Of a stretch of DNA of 64,000 bases, positions 6,159 through 13,933 are shown in pieces. The DNA is from Azoarcus sp. KH32C. GTDB lineage: Bacteria > Pseudomonadota > Gammaproteobacteria > Burkholderiales > Rhodocyclaceae. Numbering within the stretch: position 1 is the first letter of the stretch; each line of letters begins with the position of its first letter. The notes under the pieces are model-generated. The model was not told where the DNA came from and did not search any database. It worked only from the letters and a program-made list of their open reading frames with translations. The translations under genes and the position numbers were made by a program. The stretch spans positions 3,410,001 through 3,474,000 of the forward strand of contig NC_020516.1 of assembly GCF_000349945.1 (NCBI RefSeq). Direction: 5' to 3'.

Positions 6159-9044
6159 ATGAGCACGACGATCCAGCACCAGCTTAAGGGCAAGGCCGAC
6201 GCTTCGACGCTCGCGCCGCAGGAAATTTCCGGCGAGGTTCTCCTCGAGAAATATGCCAAGGGAGACGAGCAGTCGGTCTATGAGGTTCGCGCACGCGTCG
6301 CGCGCGCCCTCGCCGTCGTCGAAGCCGAAGACAAGCGCGCGCACTGGGAAGCCAAGTTCCTCGAAGCGCAGGAAAAGGGCTTCGTCCCGGCAGGCCGCAT
6401 CAACAGCGCCGCCGGCACCAACCTTCAGGCGACGCTGATCAACTGCTTCGTGCAGCCGGTGGGCGACTCGGTGTCTGAAGCCGTCGACGGCCGTCCCGGC
6501 ATCTACACTGCGCTGGCCCAGGCTGCCGAAACGATGCGCCGCGGTGGTGGCGTCGGCTACGACTTCTCGAGCATTCGTCCGAAGGGCGCGCTGGTGCGCG
6601 GCACCCTGTCGAACGCGTCCGGCCCCGTGTCCTACATGCGCGTGTTCGACCGCTCCTGCGAAACCGTCGAGTCCGCCGGCGCGCGCCGCGGCGCCCAGAT
6701 GGGCGTGCTGCGCTGCGACCATCCGGACATCGAGGAATTCATCCACGCCAAGGATGAAGGCGACCTGACCAACTTCAACATCTCGGTCGGCGTCACCGAC
6801 GCCTTCATGAAGGCTGTCGACACCGACACCGACGTCGAACTCGCGCACAAGGCCGAGCCGATCGAAGAGCTGAAGGAAGCCGGCGCCTACCAGCGCGACG
6901 ACGGCATGTGGGTGTACCACAAGGTCCGCGCCCGCGAGCTGTGGGACCAGATCATGCGCTCGACGTACGACCACGCCGAGCCGGGCATCCTCTTCCTCGA
7001 CCGCATGAATCAGGACAACAACCTGTATTACTGCGAAACCATCGAGGCCACGAACCCCTGCGCCGAGCAGCCGCTGCCGCCCTATGGCTGCTGCGACCTG
7101 GGTTCGATCAACCTGACGCCCTTCGTCAAGAACCCGTTCACCGACAAGGCCGAGTTCGACTACCCCGCCTTCGGCAAGATCGTCGACATCGCGATCCGCA
7201 TGCTCGACAACGTGCTCGACGTGACCCACTGGCCGCTCGAGCAGCAAGCCAACGAAGCGCAGTCGAAGCGTCGCGTCGGCCTCGGCTTCACCGGCCTCGG
7301 CGACGCCCTGATCATGCTCGGCAAGCGCTACGATAGCGCCGAAGCGCGTGAAGTCGCGGCGAAGATCTCCGAATACCAGCGCAACCGCGCCTACCTCGCG
7401 TCGGTCGAGCTCGCCAAGGAACGCGGTGCCTTCCCGCTGTTCAATGCCGACATGTACCTTTCCGGCGGCAACTTCGCGTCGCGCCTGCCCGCCGACATCA
7501 AGGAAAAGATCCGCAAGCACGGCCTGCGCAACTCGCACCTGCTGTCGATCGCCCCGACCGGCACGATTTCGCTTGCCTTCGCCGACAATGCCTCGAACGG
7601 CATCGAACCCCCGTTCTCCTACACTTACACCCGTCGCAAGCGCATGGCGGACGGCACGTACAAGGAGTACTCGGTCGAAGACTACGCGTGGCGTCTGTAC
7701 AAGCACCTCGGCGGCAACGTCGAACAGCTGCCGCCCTACTTCGTGACGGCGCTGGAAATCTCCGCCCAGGCTCACAAGGACATGGTCGCGGCGGTCGCGC
7801 CCTACGTCGACACCTCGATCTCGAAGACGGTGAACGTCCCCGAGGACTATCCCTACACCGAGTTCGAAGACCTCTACCTGTCCGCCTGGAAGGCCGGGCT
7901 GAAGGGCCTGGCCACCTACCGTCCCAACTCGGTGCTGGGTGCCGTGCTGTCGGTCACGCCGACCAACGAACAGAAGCAACCGCAGGACGTCGAGCTGTCG
8001 GGCCCCAACAAGCGCCTGTCGATCCACAGCCTGCCCGCGCCGGTGCTGTCCAGCCTGCGTTGGCCGGGCCGCCCGGACCTGCCGGACGGCAACCCCGCCT
8101 GGACCTACATGCTCAACACGCCGCAGGGCGAGTTCGCGCTATTCGTCGGCCACATCGAGACCAACGGCCTGAAGGGCTTCCCCTTCGAAGTGTGGGTCAA
8201 CGGTGCCGACCAGCCGCGCGGCCTGGGCGCCGTCGCCAAGACGCTGTCGATGGACATGCGCGCCAACGACCACGGCTGGCTCAAGCTCAAGCTGGAGACG
8301 CTGGCCCGCACCATCGGCGAGAAGTCCTTCGAGATGCCCTTCCCGCCGCACGGCGAGAAGAAGCTCTTCCCGGGCGTCGTCTCCGCATTCTCCCAAGTCG
8401 TCCGCTACCGCTGCGAGAAGCTCGGCGCGCTCGAACTCGAAGGTGCGACCCCGGTGCTCGACTCCCTGTTCAGCCTGCAGGAACCGAAAACCGGTACCGA
8501 CGGCACGCTGTCCTGGACCGTCGACATCCAGAACCCGGCCACCGGCGAAGACTTCGTGCTGGGCCTGAAGGAAATCACGCTACCCGCTCAGGACGGCCAC
8601 GCCACCGGCGTCACCCGCCCCTACTCGGTGTGGCTGTCGGGCAACTACCCGCGCGCCCTGGACGGCCTGACCCGCATCCTGTCGCTCGATATGCGAGTCA
8701 TGGACCCGGCCTGGATCGGTATGAAGCTGCGCAAGCTGCTGAATTATCCGGAACCGCTGGGCGATTTCATGGCATTCATCCCGGGTACCAAGCGCCAGCA
8801 AAACTACCCGAGCACGGTCGCCTACATCGCCCGCCTGATCATCCACCGCTACGCGATGTTGGGCGTACTCGACGAGGAAGGCTATCCCGTCCGTGAGATG
8901 GGCATCCTCGAAGCCCCTCGCGAAAACAGCGATCCGAAGGTGATGCAGGGCGGCCTCTGCACCGAGTGCGGTAATCACTCGGTCATCCGCAAGGACGGCT
9001 GCGACTTCTGCACCGCCTGCGGCGCAGTCGGCACCTGCGGCTAG
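6159..9044 (+). CDS. nrdJ: adenosylcobalamin-dependent (class II) ribonucleoside-diphosphate reductase
   Basis: Reduces ribonucleotides to deoxyribonucleotides using adenosylcobalamin, so it works with or without oxygen. The active-site loop N299-P-C301-A-E303 carries the thiyl-radical Cys and acidic partner of the RNR ten-stranded barrel; GTISLAFADNASNGIEP is another conserved barrel segment. Length is 961 aa. After the catalytic domain there are two related TSCPD-type repeats (about 675-760 and 821-905) and a C-terminal cysteine cluster (LCTECG, then CDFCTACG) of the type that serves as redox shuttle or zinc ribbon. The ATG at 6159 follows a purine-rich AAGAAGA. Single gene with its own terminator. 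Confidence 0.95.
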   Translation: MSTTIQHQLKGKADASTLAPQEISGEVLLEKYAKGDEQSVYEVRARVARALAVVEAEDKRAHWEAKFLEAQEKGFVPAGRINSAAGTNLQATLINCFVQPVGDSVSEAVDGRPGIYTALAQAAETMRRGGGVGYDFSSIRPKGALVRGTLSNASGPVSYMRVFDRSCETVESAGARRGAQMGVLRCDHPDIEEFIHAKDEGDLTNFNISVGVTDAFMKAVDTDTDVELAHKAEPIEELKEAGAYQRDDGMWVYHKVRARELWDQIMRSTYDHAEPGILFLDRMNQDNNLYYCETIEATNPCAEQPLPPYGCCDLGSINLTPFVKNPFTDKAEFDYPAFGKIVDIAIRMLDNVLDVTHWPLEQQANEAQSKRRVGLGFTGLGDALIMLGKRYDSAEAREVAAKISEYQRNRAYLASVELAKERGAFPLFNADMYLSGGNFASRLPADIKEKIRKHGLRNSHLLSIAPTGTISLAFADNASNGIEPPFSYTYTRRKRMADGTYKEYSVEDYAWRLYKHLGGNVEQLPPYFVTALEISAQAHKDMVAAVAPYVDTSISKTVNVPEDYPYTEFEDLYLSAWKAGLKGLATYRPNSVLGAVLSVTPTNEQKQPQDVELSGPNKRLSIHSLPAPVLSSLRWPGRPDLPDGNPAWTYMLNTPQGEFALFVGHIETNGLKGFPFEVWVNGADQPRGLGAVAKTLSMDMRANDHGWLKLKLETLARTIGEKSFEMPFPPHGEKKLFPGVVSAFSQVVRYRCEKLGALELEGATPVLDSLFSLQEPKTGTDGTLSWTVDIQNPATGEDFVLGLKEITLPAQDGHATGVTRPYSVWLSGNYPRALDGLTRILSLDMRVMDPAWIGMKLRKLLNYPEPLGDFMAFIPGTKRQQNYPSTVAYIARLIIHRYAMLGVLDEEGYPVREMGILEAPRENSDPKVMQGGLCTECGNHSVIRKDGCDFCTACGAVGTCG

Positions 9045-9110
9045 CGCCCGCCCCCCCGGGCTTCCAAACGGAAGCCCGATCGAAGCCGCTTCGTTCCGAG
9101 CGGCAACGAA

Positions 9111-9145
9111 AGCCCACACGCTTGGCGTTGTGGGCTTTTTCTTTT
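9111..9145 (+). terminator. rho-independent terminator of nrdJ
   Basis: AGCCCACA (9111-9118) pairs with TGTGGGCT (9129-9136); the loop side can extend by ACG/CGT with one bulged base. A T-rich tail (TTTTTCTTTT) follows immediately. Classic intrinsic terminator shape. Confidence 0.85.
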
Positions 9146-9190
9146 CCCGGCGTCCTGCGCGCGAATCCCCGAAGCGTCGCGCGATGCCCG

Positions 9191-9208
9191 CGTTCGGAAT
9201 TCCGAACG
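9191..9208. promoter_or_regulatory. AauR-type operator, distal site
   Basis: Perfect 18-bp palindrome CGTTCGGAATTCCGAACG. It contains TTCGG-N4-CCGAA, exactly the motif reported for AauR of Pseudomonas putida. It lies about 115 bases upstream of the sigma-54 promoter, a normal distance for an enhancer-type activator site. The AauR homologue is encoded at the end of the same cluster. Confidence 0.8.
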
Positions 9209-9222
9209 TTCCAAGTGACCCT

Positions 9223-9240
9223 TATTCGGATTCCCGAATA
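9223..9240. promoter_or_regulatory. AauR-type operator, proximal site
   Basis: TATTCGG-attc-CCGAATA, 7-bp arms around 4 bases, again a perfect TTCGG-N4-CCGAA. Its centre is 32 bp from the distal site, three helical turns, so two activator dimers would bind the same face of the DNA. Confidence 0.8.
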
Positions 9241-9312
9241 GCCGAGCAAGCCAGCAATAAACTTTATACGTTCAATCAATAACTTAATTTATCACGATCT
9301 CCTTACTCCTGC

Positions 9313-9328
9313 TGGCACGCGTAGTGCA
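9313..9328 (+). promoter_or_regulatory. sigma-54 (RpoN) promoter of gltI operon
   Basis: TGGCAC-gcgta-GTGCA matches the consensus TGGCAC-N5-TTGCA at 10 of 11 defined positions, with the obligatory GG and GC exactly 10 bases apart. Expected transcript start is near 9340, about 35 bases before the gltI ATG. It fits control by AauR, whose central domain carries the sigma-54 contact loop. Confidence 0.85.
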
Positions 9329-9374
9329 ATAGGAAAGCGTCGGAACAACGTTTCCGCGTACCAAAGGAGAGAAG

Positions 9375-10280
9375 ATGAAGCTGCAACAGCCCCTGAAGGC
9401 CTCCGTCGCCGCCCTCGCGATCGCCGGTGCCATTTCCTTCGTGCCCGCTGCCGCGCAAGCCGGCACGCTCGACAAGATCAAGGAATCCGGCAGCATCACG
9501 CTGGGTCACCGCGAATCGTCGATCCCCTTCTCCTACTACGACCAGAACCAACAGGTCGTCGGCTACTCGCAGGAGATGATGCTGAAGGTCGTCGATGCGA
9601 TCAAATCTGAGCTGAAGATGCCGAACCTGCAGGTCAAGCTGATGCCGGTGACCTCGCAGAACCGCATCCCGCTCGTGCAGAACGGCACCGTCGCGATCGA
9701 ATGCGGCTCGACCACCAACAACTCCGAGCGCGCCAAGCAAGTCGCCTTCTCCAACAGCATTTTTGTCGTCGGTACCCGCCTGATGACCAAGAAGGACTCG
9801 GGCGTGCAGGACTTCGCCCAACTCACCGGCAAGAATGTCGTGACCACCGCCGGCACGACCTCCGAGCGCCTGCTGCGCAAGATGAACGAAGAAAAGCAGC
9901 TCGGCATGAACATCATCAGCGCCAAGGACCACGGCGAATCCTTCCTGACGCTGGAAACCGGCCGCGCGGTCGCGTTCATGATGGACGACGCACTGCTGTA
10001 TGGCGAACTCGCCAAGGCCAAGCGCCCGGCAGACTGGGTCGTCACCGGCACCGCCCAATCGTATGAAGCCTATGGCTGCATGATGGCCAAGGACGACCCC
10101 GCGTTCAAGAAGATCGTCGACACCGCGATCGCCAAGACCATGAGCTCCGGCGAAGCCGAAACCATCTACAACAAGTGGTTCCTCGCCGCGATCCCGCCGA
10201 AGAACATCAACCTGAACTTCCCGATGTCGGACGCGATGAAGAAGCTCGTCAAAGAGCCGAACGACCGCCCCTTCGAATAA
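9375..10280 (+). CDS. gltI: glutamate/aspartate ABC transporter periplasmic binding protein
   Basis: Captures acidic amino acids in the periplasm and delivers them to the GltJK permease (301 aa). A clear signal peptide ends at AAAQA, with cleavage predicted after A29. The mature start (GTLDKIKESGSITLGHRESSIPF in pieces: LDKIKESG, then LGHRESSIPFSY) is typical of the GltI/AatJ group of family 3 solute-binding proteins. A strong AAAGGAGAG site precedes the ATG. It is the first gene of the operon, expressed from the sigma-54 promoter, and is followed by a 9-bp hairpin (10294-10328) that may help keep its mRNA more abundant than that of the permease. Substrate range is inferred from family and from the neighbouring glutaminase-asparaginase. 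Confidence 0.92.
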   Translation: MKLQQPLKASVAALAIAGAISFVPAAAQAGTLDKIKESGSITLGHRESSIPFSYYDQNQQVVGYSQEMMLKVVDAIKSELKMPNLQVKLMPVTSQNRIPLVQNGTVAIECGSTTNNSERAKQVAFSNSIFVVGTRLMTKKDSGVQDFAQLTGKNVVTTAGTTSERLLRKMNEEKQLGMNIISAKDHGESFLTLETGRAVAFMMDDALLYGELAKAKRPADWVVTGTAQSYEAYGCMMAKDDPAFKKIVDTAIAKTMSSGEAETIYNKWFLAAIPPKNINLNFPMSDAMKKLVKEPNDRPFE

Positions 10281-10293
10281 GCAGGCAGTTCAC

Positions 10294-10328
10294 GCGAGGT
10301 CGGCCACAAGCGGTCGGCGCGACCTCGC
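10294..10328 (+). other. intercistronic hairpin after gltI
   Basis: GCGAGGTCG (10294-10302) pairs perfectly with CGACCTCGC (10320-10328) around a 17-base loop. No T run follows, so it looks like an RNA-stability or partial-attenuation element and not a full terminator. Confidence 0.6.
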
Positions 10329-10387
10329 TGCAATTCCATCACATCAACAAGCGGGAAACACCCGCAGAATAACCAGGAGACTTCCCC

Positions 10388-11470
10388 ATGCAATCCCGTT
10401 CCCTTACGAACTGGCTCGCCCGCCGCACCCTGCCCCTGCTGGCCGCCCTCGCCTTCAGCGGCGCTGCCTTGGCTGATGCCCACAGCAACGTCGTGATTCT
10501 CGCCACCGGCGGCACCATTGCCGGCGCGGGTGCGTCCGCGGCCAACAGCGCCACCTATCAGGCCGCGAAGGTGCCGGTCGACAAGCTCATCGCAGGCATC
10601 CCCGAACTCAAGGACGTCGCGAACGTCCGCGGCGAACAAGTGTTCCAGATCGCCTCCGAGAGCTTCACCAACGAGCACCTGCTGGCTCTCGGCAAGCGCG
10701 TCTCTGCGCTCGCGAAGCAGAACGACGTCGACGGCATTGTCGTCACCCACAGCACGGACACGCTCGAGGAAACCGCCTTCTTCCTGAACCTCGTCGTGCA
10801 CACCGACAAGCCGATCGTCGTCGTCGGCTCGATGCGCCCCGGCACGGCACTGTCGGCCGACGGTGCGCTCAACCTCTACGATGCCGTTGCGGTGGCCGCC
10901 GCAAAGGACGCCCGCGGCAAGGGCGTGCTGGTCGCGATGAACGACGAGATCCAGAGCGGTCGTGACGTCACGAAAGCCATCAATATCCGCACTGAGGCCT
11001 TCAAGAGCCCGTGGGGCTCTCTGGGCATGGTCGTCGAGGGCAAGACCTACTGGTTCCGTGCGCCGGTCAAGCGCCACACTGCCAACTCCGAGTTCGATAT
11101 CGACGGCATCGAGAAGCTTGCTCCGGTCGAAGTCGCCTACGGCTACGGCAACATGAACGACTCGGCCTATCGCGCCTTCGCGAAAGATGGCGTCAAGGCG
11201 ATCATCCACGCCGGCACCGGCAACGGATCGGTCGGCAAGCAGATCGTGCCGGTCCTGCAGGAACTGCGCGGTCAGGGCGTCCAGGTCATCCGCTCGGCGC
11301 GCGTCATCGGCGGTGGCTTCGTGGTCCGCAACGCGGAGCAACCCGACGACAAGTACGACTGGGTCGTCTCCCACGACCTGAACCCGCAAAAAGCCCGCAT
11401 CCTCGCTGCCGTCGCGCTGACCAAGACGCAGGACAGCAAGGAACTGCAGCGCATCTTCTGGGAATACTGA
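10388..11470 (+). CDS. ansB: periplasmic glutaminase-asparaginase (type II)
   Basis: Hydrolyses asparagine and/or glutamine in the periplasm to aspartate or glutamate, which the adjacent transporter imports. 360 aa with a signal peptide (cleavage likely after ALA, residue 29). Nucleophile motif ATGGTIAG with T43. The second catalytic motif reads T120-H-S-T-D124, where most homologues have THGTDT; the catalytic T123-D124 pair is kept and Gly becomes Ser at 122. AGGAG precedes the ATG. Its place inside the transporter operon matches the AauR regulon of pseudomonads. Preference for Asn or Gln cannot be read from the sequence. Confidence 0.92.
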   Translation: MQSRSLTNWLARRTLPLLAALAFSGAALADAHSNVVILATGGTIAGAGASAANSATYQAAKVPVDKLIAGIPELKDVANVRGEQVFQIASESFTNEHLLALGKRVSALAKQNDVDGIVVTHSTDTLEETAFFLNLVVHTDKPIVVVGSMRPGTALSADGALNLYDAVAVAAAKDARGKGVLVAMNDEIQSGRDVTKAINIRTEAFKSPWGSLGMVVEGKTYWFRAPVKRHTANSEFDIDGIEKLAPVEVAYGYGNMNDSAYRAFAKDGVKAIIHAGTGNGSVGKQIVPVLQELRGQGVQVIRSARVIGGGFVVRNAEQPDDKYDWVVSHDLNPQKARILAAVALTKTQDSKELQRIFWEY

Positions 11471-11494
11471 CCACCCGTCGGTACCAATGCGGCA

Positions 11495-11523
11495 CCGGCA
11501 GGGCGGCACCATCGCCCTGCCGG
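11495..11523 (+). other. intercistronic hairpin between ansB and gltJ
   Basis: Perfect 11-bp stem, CCGGCAGGGCG (11495-11505) with CGCCCTGCCGG (11513-11523), 7-base loop. Very stable, GC-rich and without a T run. It lies 36 bases before the gltJ start. Confidence 0.65.
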
Positions 11524-11558
11524 AGCGGCCGCGGCCTCCATCACCTCGGAGTTCATGC

Positions 11559-12296
11559 ATGGAATACCACTGGAATTGGGGCGTCTTCCTGCTGCCCACG
11601 ACCACCGGCGACGGAACCTACCTCGACTGGATGTTCGCGGGCCTGAAGACGACCCTGGCCCTGTCCCTGACAGCCTGGCTGATCGCCCTGCTGTTCGGCG
11701 CCATCATCGGTGTGCTCCGCACGGTGCCCCACCGCGGACTGTCGATCGCCGCAACCACCTACGTCGAAATGTTCCGGAACGTGCCGCTGCTCGTGCAGCT
11801 GTTCTTCTGGTATTTCGTGCTACCCGAACTGCTGCCCCTGAGCATCGGTGACGCATTCAAGGCCATGAACCCCATCGCCCAGCAGTTCATCGCAGCGATG
11901 ATCTGCCTCGGCTTCTTCACCAGCGCCCGCGTTGCCGAACAGGTCCGCTCCGGCATCAACGCCCTGCCGCGCGGCCAGAAAAATGCCGGTCTCGCGCTCG
12001 GCCTGACGCTTCCCCAGACCTATCGCCACGTGATGCTGCCGATGGCCTTCCGCTTGGTCGTCCCGCCGCTGACCTCCGAGTTCCTCAACATTTTCAAGAA
12101 CTCCGCGGTGTGCTCGACCATCGGCCTGCTCGAACTCGCAGCGCAGGGACGACAGCTCGTGGACTACACCGCCCAGCCCTATGAGTCCTTCGTCGCGGTG
12201 ACGGTCGCCTACCTCATGATCAACGTCGTCGTCATGCTGCTGATGCGCAAGGTCGAAACCCTCGTGCGCGTCCCCGGCTACCTCGGAGGCAAGTAA
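11559..12296 (+). CDS. gltJ: glutamate/aspartate ABC transporter permease GltJ
   Basis: Inner-membrane permease of the HisMQ type, 245 aa with about five hydrophobic helices. The cytoplasmic EAA-like coupling loop is visible around GINALPRGQKNAGLALGL (the helix that contacts the ATPase). I chose the ATG at 11559 (MEYHWNWGVFL): CGGAG precedes it and the 24 codons upstream form an arginine- and proline-rich leader typical of noncoding GC-rich sequence. The stop is immediately followed by the gltK ATG, so the two permeases are coupled. Confidence 0.92.
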   Translation: MEYHWNWGVFLLPTTTGDGTYLDWMFAGLKTTLALSLTAWLIALLFGAIIGVLRTVPHRGLSIAATTYVEMFRNVPLLVQLFFWYFVLPELLPLSIGDAFKAMNPIAQQFIAAMICLGFFTSARVAEQVRSGINALPRGQKNAGLALGLTLPQTYRHVMLPMAFRLVVPPLTSEFLNIFKNSAVCSTIGLLELAAQGRQLVDYTAQPYESFVAVTVAYLMINVVVMLLMRKVETLVRVPGYLGGK

Positions 12297-12986
12297 ATGT
12301 TCGGTTCCTACGAATTCGACTGGACCTCGATCCCCGGCGCCATCCCCTTCCTGCGGCAAGGGATGACGACCTCGCTGGAGATCACCGGCCTTGCGATCGT
12401 CTCCGGCATCGTATGGGGCACCCTGCTCGCGATGGCGCGACTGTCGTCGGTGCGTGCTCTCGCGTGGGCCGCCGCCGGCTACGTGAACCTCTTCCGTGCG
12501 GTCCCGCTGGTCATGGTCCTGCTGTGGTTCTTCCTGATCGTGCCGAAGCTGCTCGAAAGCTTCCTCGGCCTGCCCTCCGGCTCGGACGTTCGCCTTGCCT
12601 CCGCAATGGTCGGCTTCGCCCTGTTCGAATCGGCCTACTACGCCGAGATCATTCGTGCCGGCATCCAGTCGGTCCCCAAGGGACAACTGGGCGCAGCAAG
12701 CGCGCTCGGCATGACTTACTCGCAAGCGATGTGCTACGTGATCCTGCCGCAGGCCTTCCGCAACATGGTCCCGCTGCTGCTCACGCAGGCGATCATCCTG
12801 TTCCAGGACACGTCGCTGGTTTACGTCTCGGCCCTCGCCGATTTCTTCGGCGCCGCCTACAAGGTCGGTGACCGCGACGGCCGTCTCGTCGAGCTCGTGC
12901 TCTTCGCCGGCGCCGTCTACTTCATCGTCTGCTTCTCCGCCTCCCAAGCCGTCCGCCACTTCCAGAAGCGCCTGCAGCGCGCCTGA
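12297..12986 (+). CDS. gltK: glutamate/aspartate ABC transporter permease GltK
   Basis: Second permease of the GltIJKL importer, 229 aa. HisM-type membrane helices and the EAA-like loop (IQSVPKGQLGAASALGMTY) are clear. It begins directly after the gltJ TAA with no spacer, so translation is probably by reinitiation. GltJ and GltK form the heterodimeric channel for acidic amino acids, driven by GltL. Confidence 0.92.
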   Translation: MFGSYEFDWTSIPGAIPFLRQGMTTSLEITGLAIVSGIVWGTLLAMARLSSVRALAWAAAGYVNLFRAVPLVMVLLWFFLIVPKLLESFLGLPSGSDVRLASAMVGFALFESAYYAEIIRAGIQSVPKGQLGAASALGMTYSQAMCYVILPQAFRNMVPLLLTQAIILFQDTSLVYVSALADFFGAAYKVGDRDGRLVELVLFAGAVYFIVCFSASQAVRHFQKRLQRA

Positions 12987-13031
12987 GCGACGGCCCTCTC
13001 AGACAAACACCTCATCGACAAAGGCATCTTC

Positions 13032-13760
13032 ATGATCACCATCGACAAGGTCAGCAAGCATTACGGCAACTTCCAGGTCCTCACCGACTGCTCCACCCAT
13101 GTCAACAAGGGCGAAGTGGTCGTCGTCTGCGGCCCCTCGGGCTCCGGCAAATCCACCCTGATCAAGTGCGTCAACGGCCTTGAGCCCTTCCAGCAAGGCG
13201 ACATCCGCGTCAATGGAACGTCCGTCGGCGACCCGAAGACCAACCTCTCGAAGCTGCGCTCGCACGTCGGCATGGTCTTCCAGCACTTCGAGCTCTTCCC
13301 GCACATGAGCATCACCGAGAACCTCGGCCTCGCCCAGGTCAAGGTCCTTAAGCGCAACCGCGACGAAGCGATGGAGAAAGGCCTCTACTTCCTCGACCGC
13401 GTAGGCCTCAAAGCGCATGCCCACAAGTTCCCCGGCCAACTCTCCGGCGGCCAGCAGCAGCGTGTCGCAATCGCGCGCGCGCTCGCGATGGATCCGATCT
13501 GCATGCTCTTCGACGAACCGACGTCGGCACTCGACCCCGAGATGATCAACGAAGTCCTGGACGTCATGACCGAGCTCGCGCAGGAAGGCATGACCATGAT
13601 GTGCGTCACGCACGAAATGGGCTTCGCCAAGCGCGTCGCACACCGCGTGATCTTCATGGACCACGGCAAGATCGTCGAAGACGACAGCAAGGAGGCGTTC
13701 TTCGCCAACCCGCGTTCCGAACGCGCTCAGCAATTCCTCGCCAAGATTCTTCAGCACTGA
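13032..13760 (+). CDS. gltL: glutamate/aspartate ABC transporter ATP-binding protein GltL
   Basis: ATPase of the importer, 242 aa. Walker A GPSGSGKST (34-42), Q-loop in MVFQHFELFPHM, signature LSGGQQQR, Walker B CMLFDEPTSALD and the switch His in CVTHEMGFA are all intact. The length and the FQHFELFPH segment are typical of the polar amino acid uptake family. Last structural gene of the importer; an 11-bp hairpin follows. Confidence 0.94.
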   Translation: MITIDKVSKHYGNFQVLTDCSTHVNKGEVVVVCGPSGSGKSTLIKCVNGLEPFQQGDIRVNGTSVGDPKTNLSKLRSHVGMVFQHFELFPHMSITENLGLAQVKVLKRNRDEAMEKGLYFLDRVGLKAHAHKFPGQLSGGQQQRVAIARALAMDPICMLFDEPTSALDPEMINEVLDVMTELAQEGMTMMCVTHEMGFAKRVAHRVIFMDHGKIVEDDSKEAFFANPRSERAQQFLAKILQH

Positions 13761-13769
13761 GCATCGAAC

Positions 13770-13800
13770 GCCGCGGAACAGACCCCCCGTGTTCCGCGGC
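13770..13800 (+). terminator. hairpin after gltL, possible terminator
   Basis: GCCGCGGAACA (13770-13780) pairs perfectly with TGTTCCGCGGC (13790-13800), 9-base loop. No T run, so it may attenuate and not stop transcription into aauS. Confidence 0.55.
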
Positions 13801-13821
13801 CGCCCCCTATCACAATCCCCG

Positions 13822-13835
13822 TTCGGAAACCGGAA
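13822..13835. promoter_or_regulatory. near-match AauR-type site before aauS
   Basis: TTCGG-aaac-CGGAA differs from TTCGG-N4-CCGAA at one position. It lies just upstream of a sigma-70-like promoter, where an activator or repressor of aauSR could bind. Confidence 0.35.
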
Positions 13836-13857
13836 GGCGCACCGCTACAAACTCCCG

Positions 13858-13887
13858 TTGGAATCTGCAGCGCTCTCCCCCTAGAAT
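13858..13887 (+). promoter_or_regulatory. candidate sigma-70 promoter of aauSR
   Basis: TTGGAA (13858-13863), 18-base spacer, TAGAAT (13882-13887). Expected start near 13894, about 40 bases before the GTG of aauS. It would give the regulators their own promoter, separate from the sigma-54 transcript. Confidence 0.5.
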
Positions 13888-13933
13888 CATTCAGGGACTC
13901 CCACCGCATCCCGACACCCGGCCGCTCTCCCCC

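Larger units (their letters stand above)
9045..9374. other. nrdJ / gltI intergenic region
   Basis: 330 bases. The first 100 hold the nrdJ transcription end: a perfect 9-bp hairpin at 9057-9078 without a T run, a smaller GCCGCT/AGCGGC hairpin at 9085-9104, then a true terminator at 9111-9145. The remainder is the control region of the acidic amino acid operon: two AauR-type palindromes, an AT-rich stretch (9255-9300), a sigma-54 promoter and a strong AAAGGAGAG ribosome binding site at 9363-9371. Each is listed separately. Confidence 0.8.

Noticed and set aside
6117..8027. 636-residue open frame antisense to nrdJ
   Set aside because: Shadow of a GC-rich gene: composition is Val/Arg/Gly/Asp-rich without any recognisable motif, while the other strand encodes a clear NrdJ.
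9057..9078. 9-bp perfect hairpin as the nrdJ terminator
   Set aside because: It has no T run; the hairpin at 9111-9145 with a T-rich tail is the better terminator.
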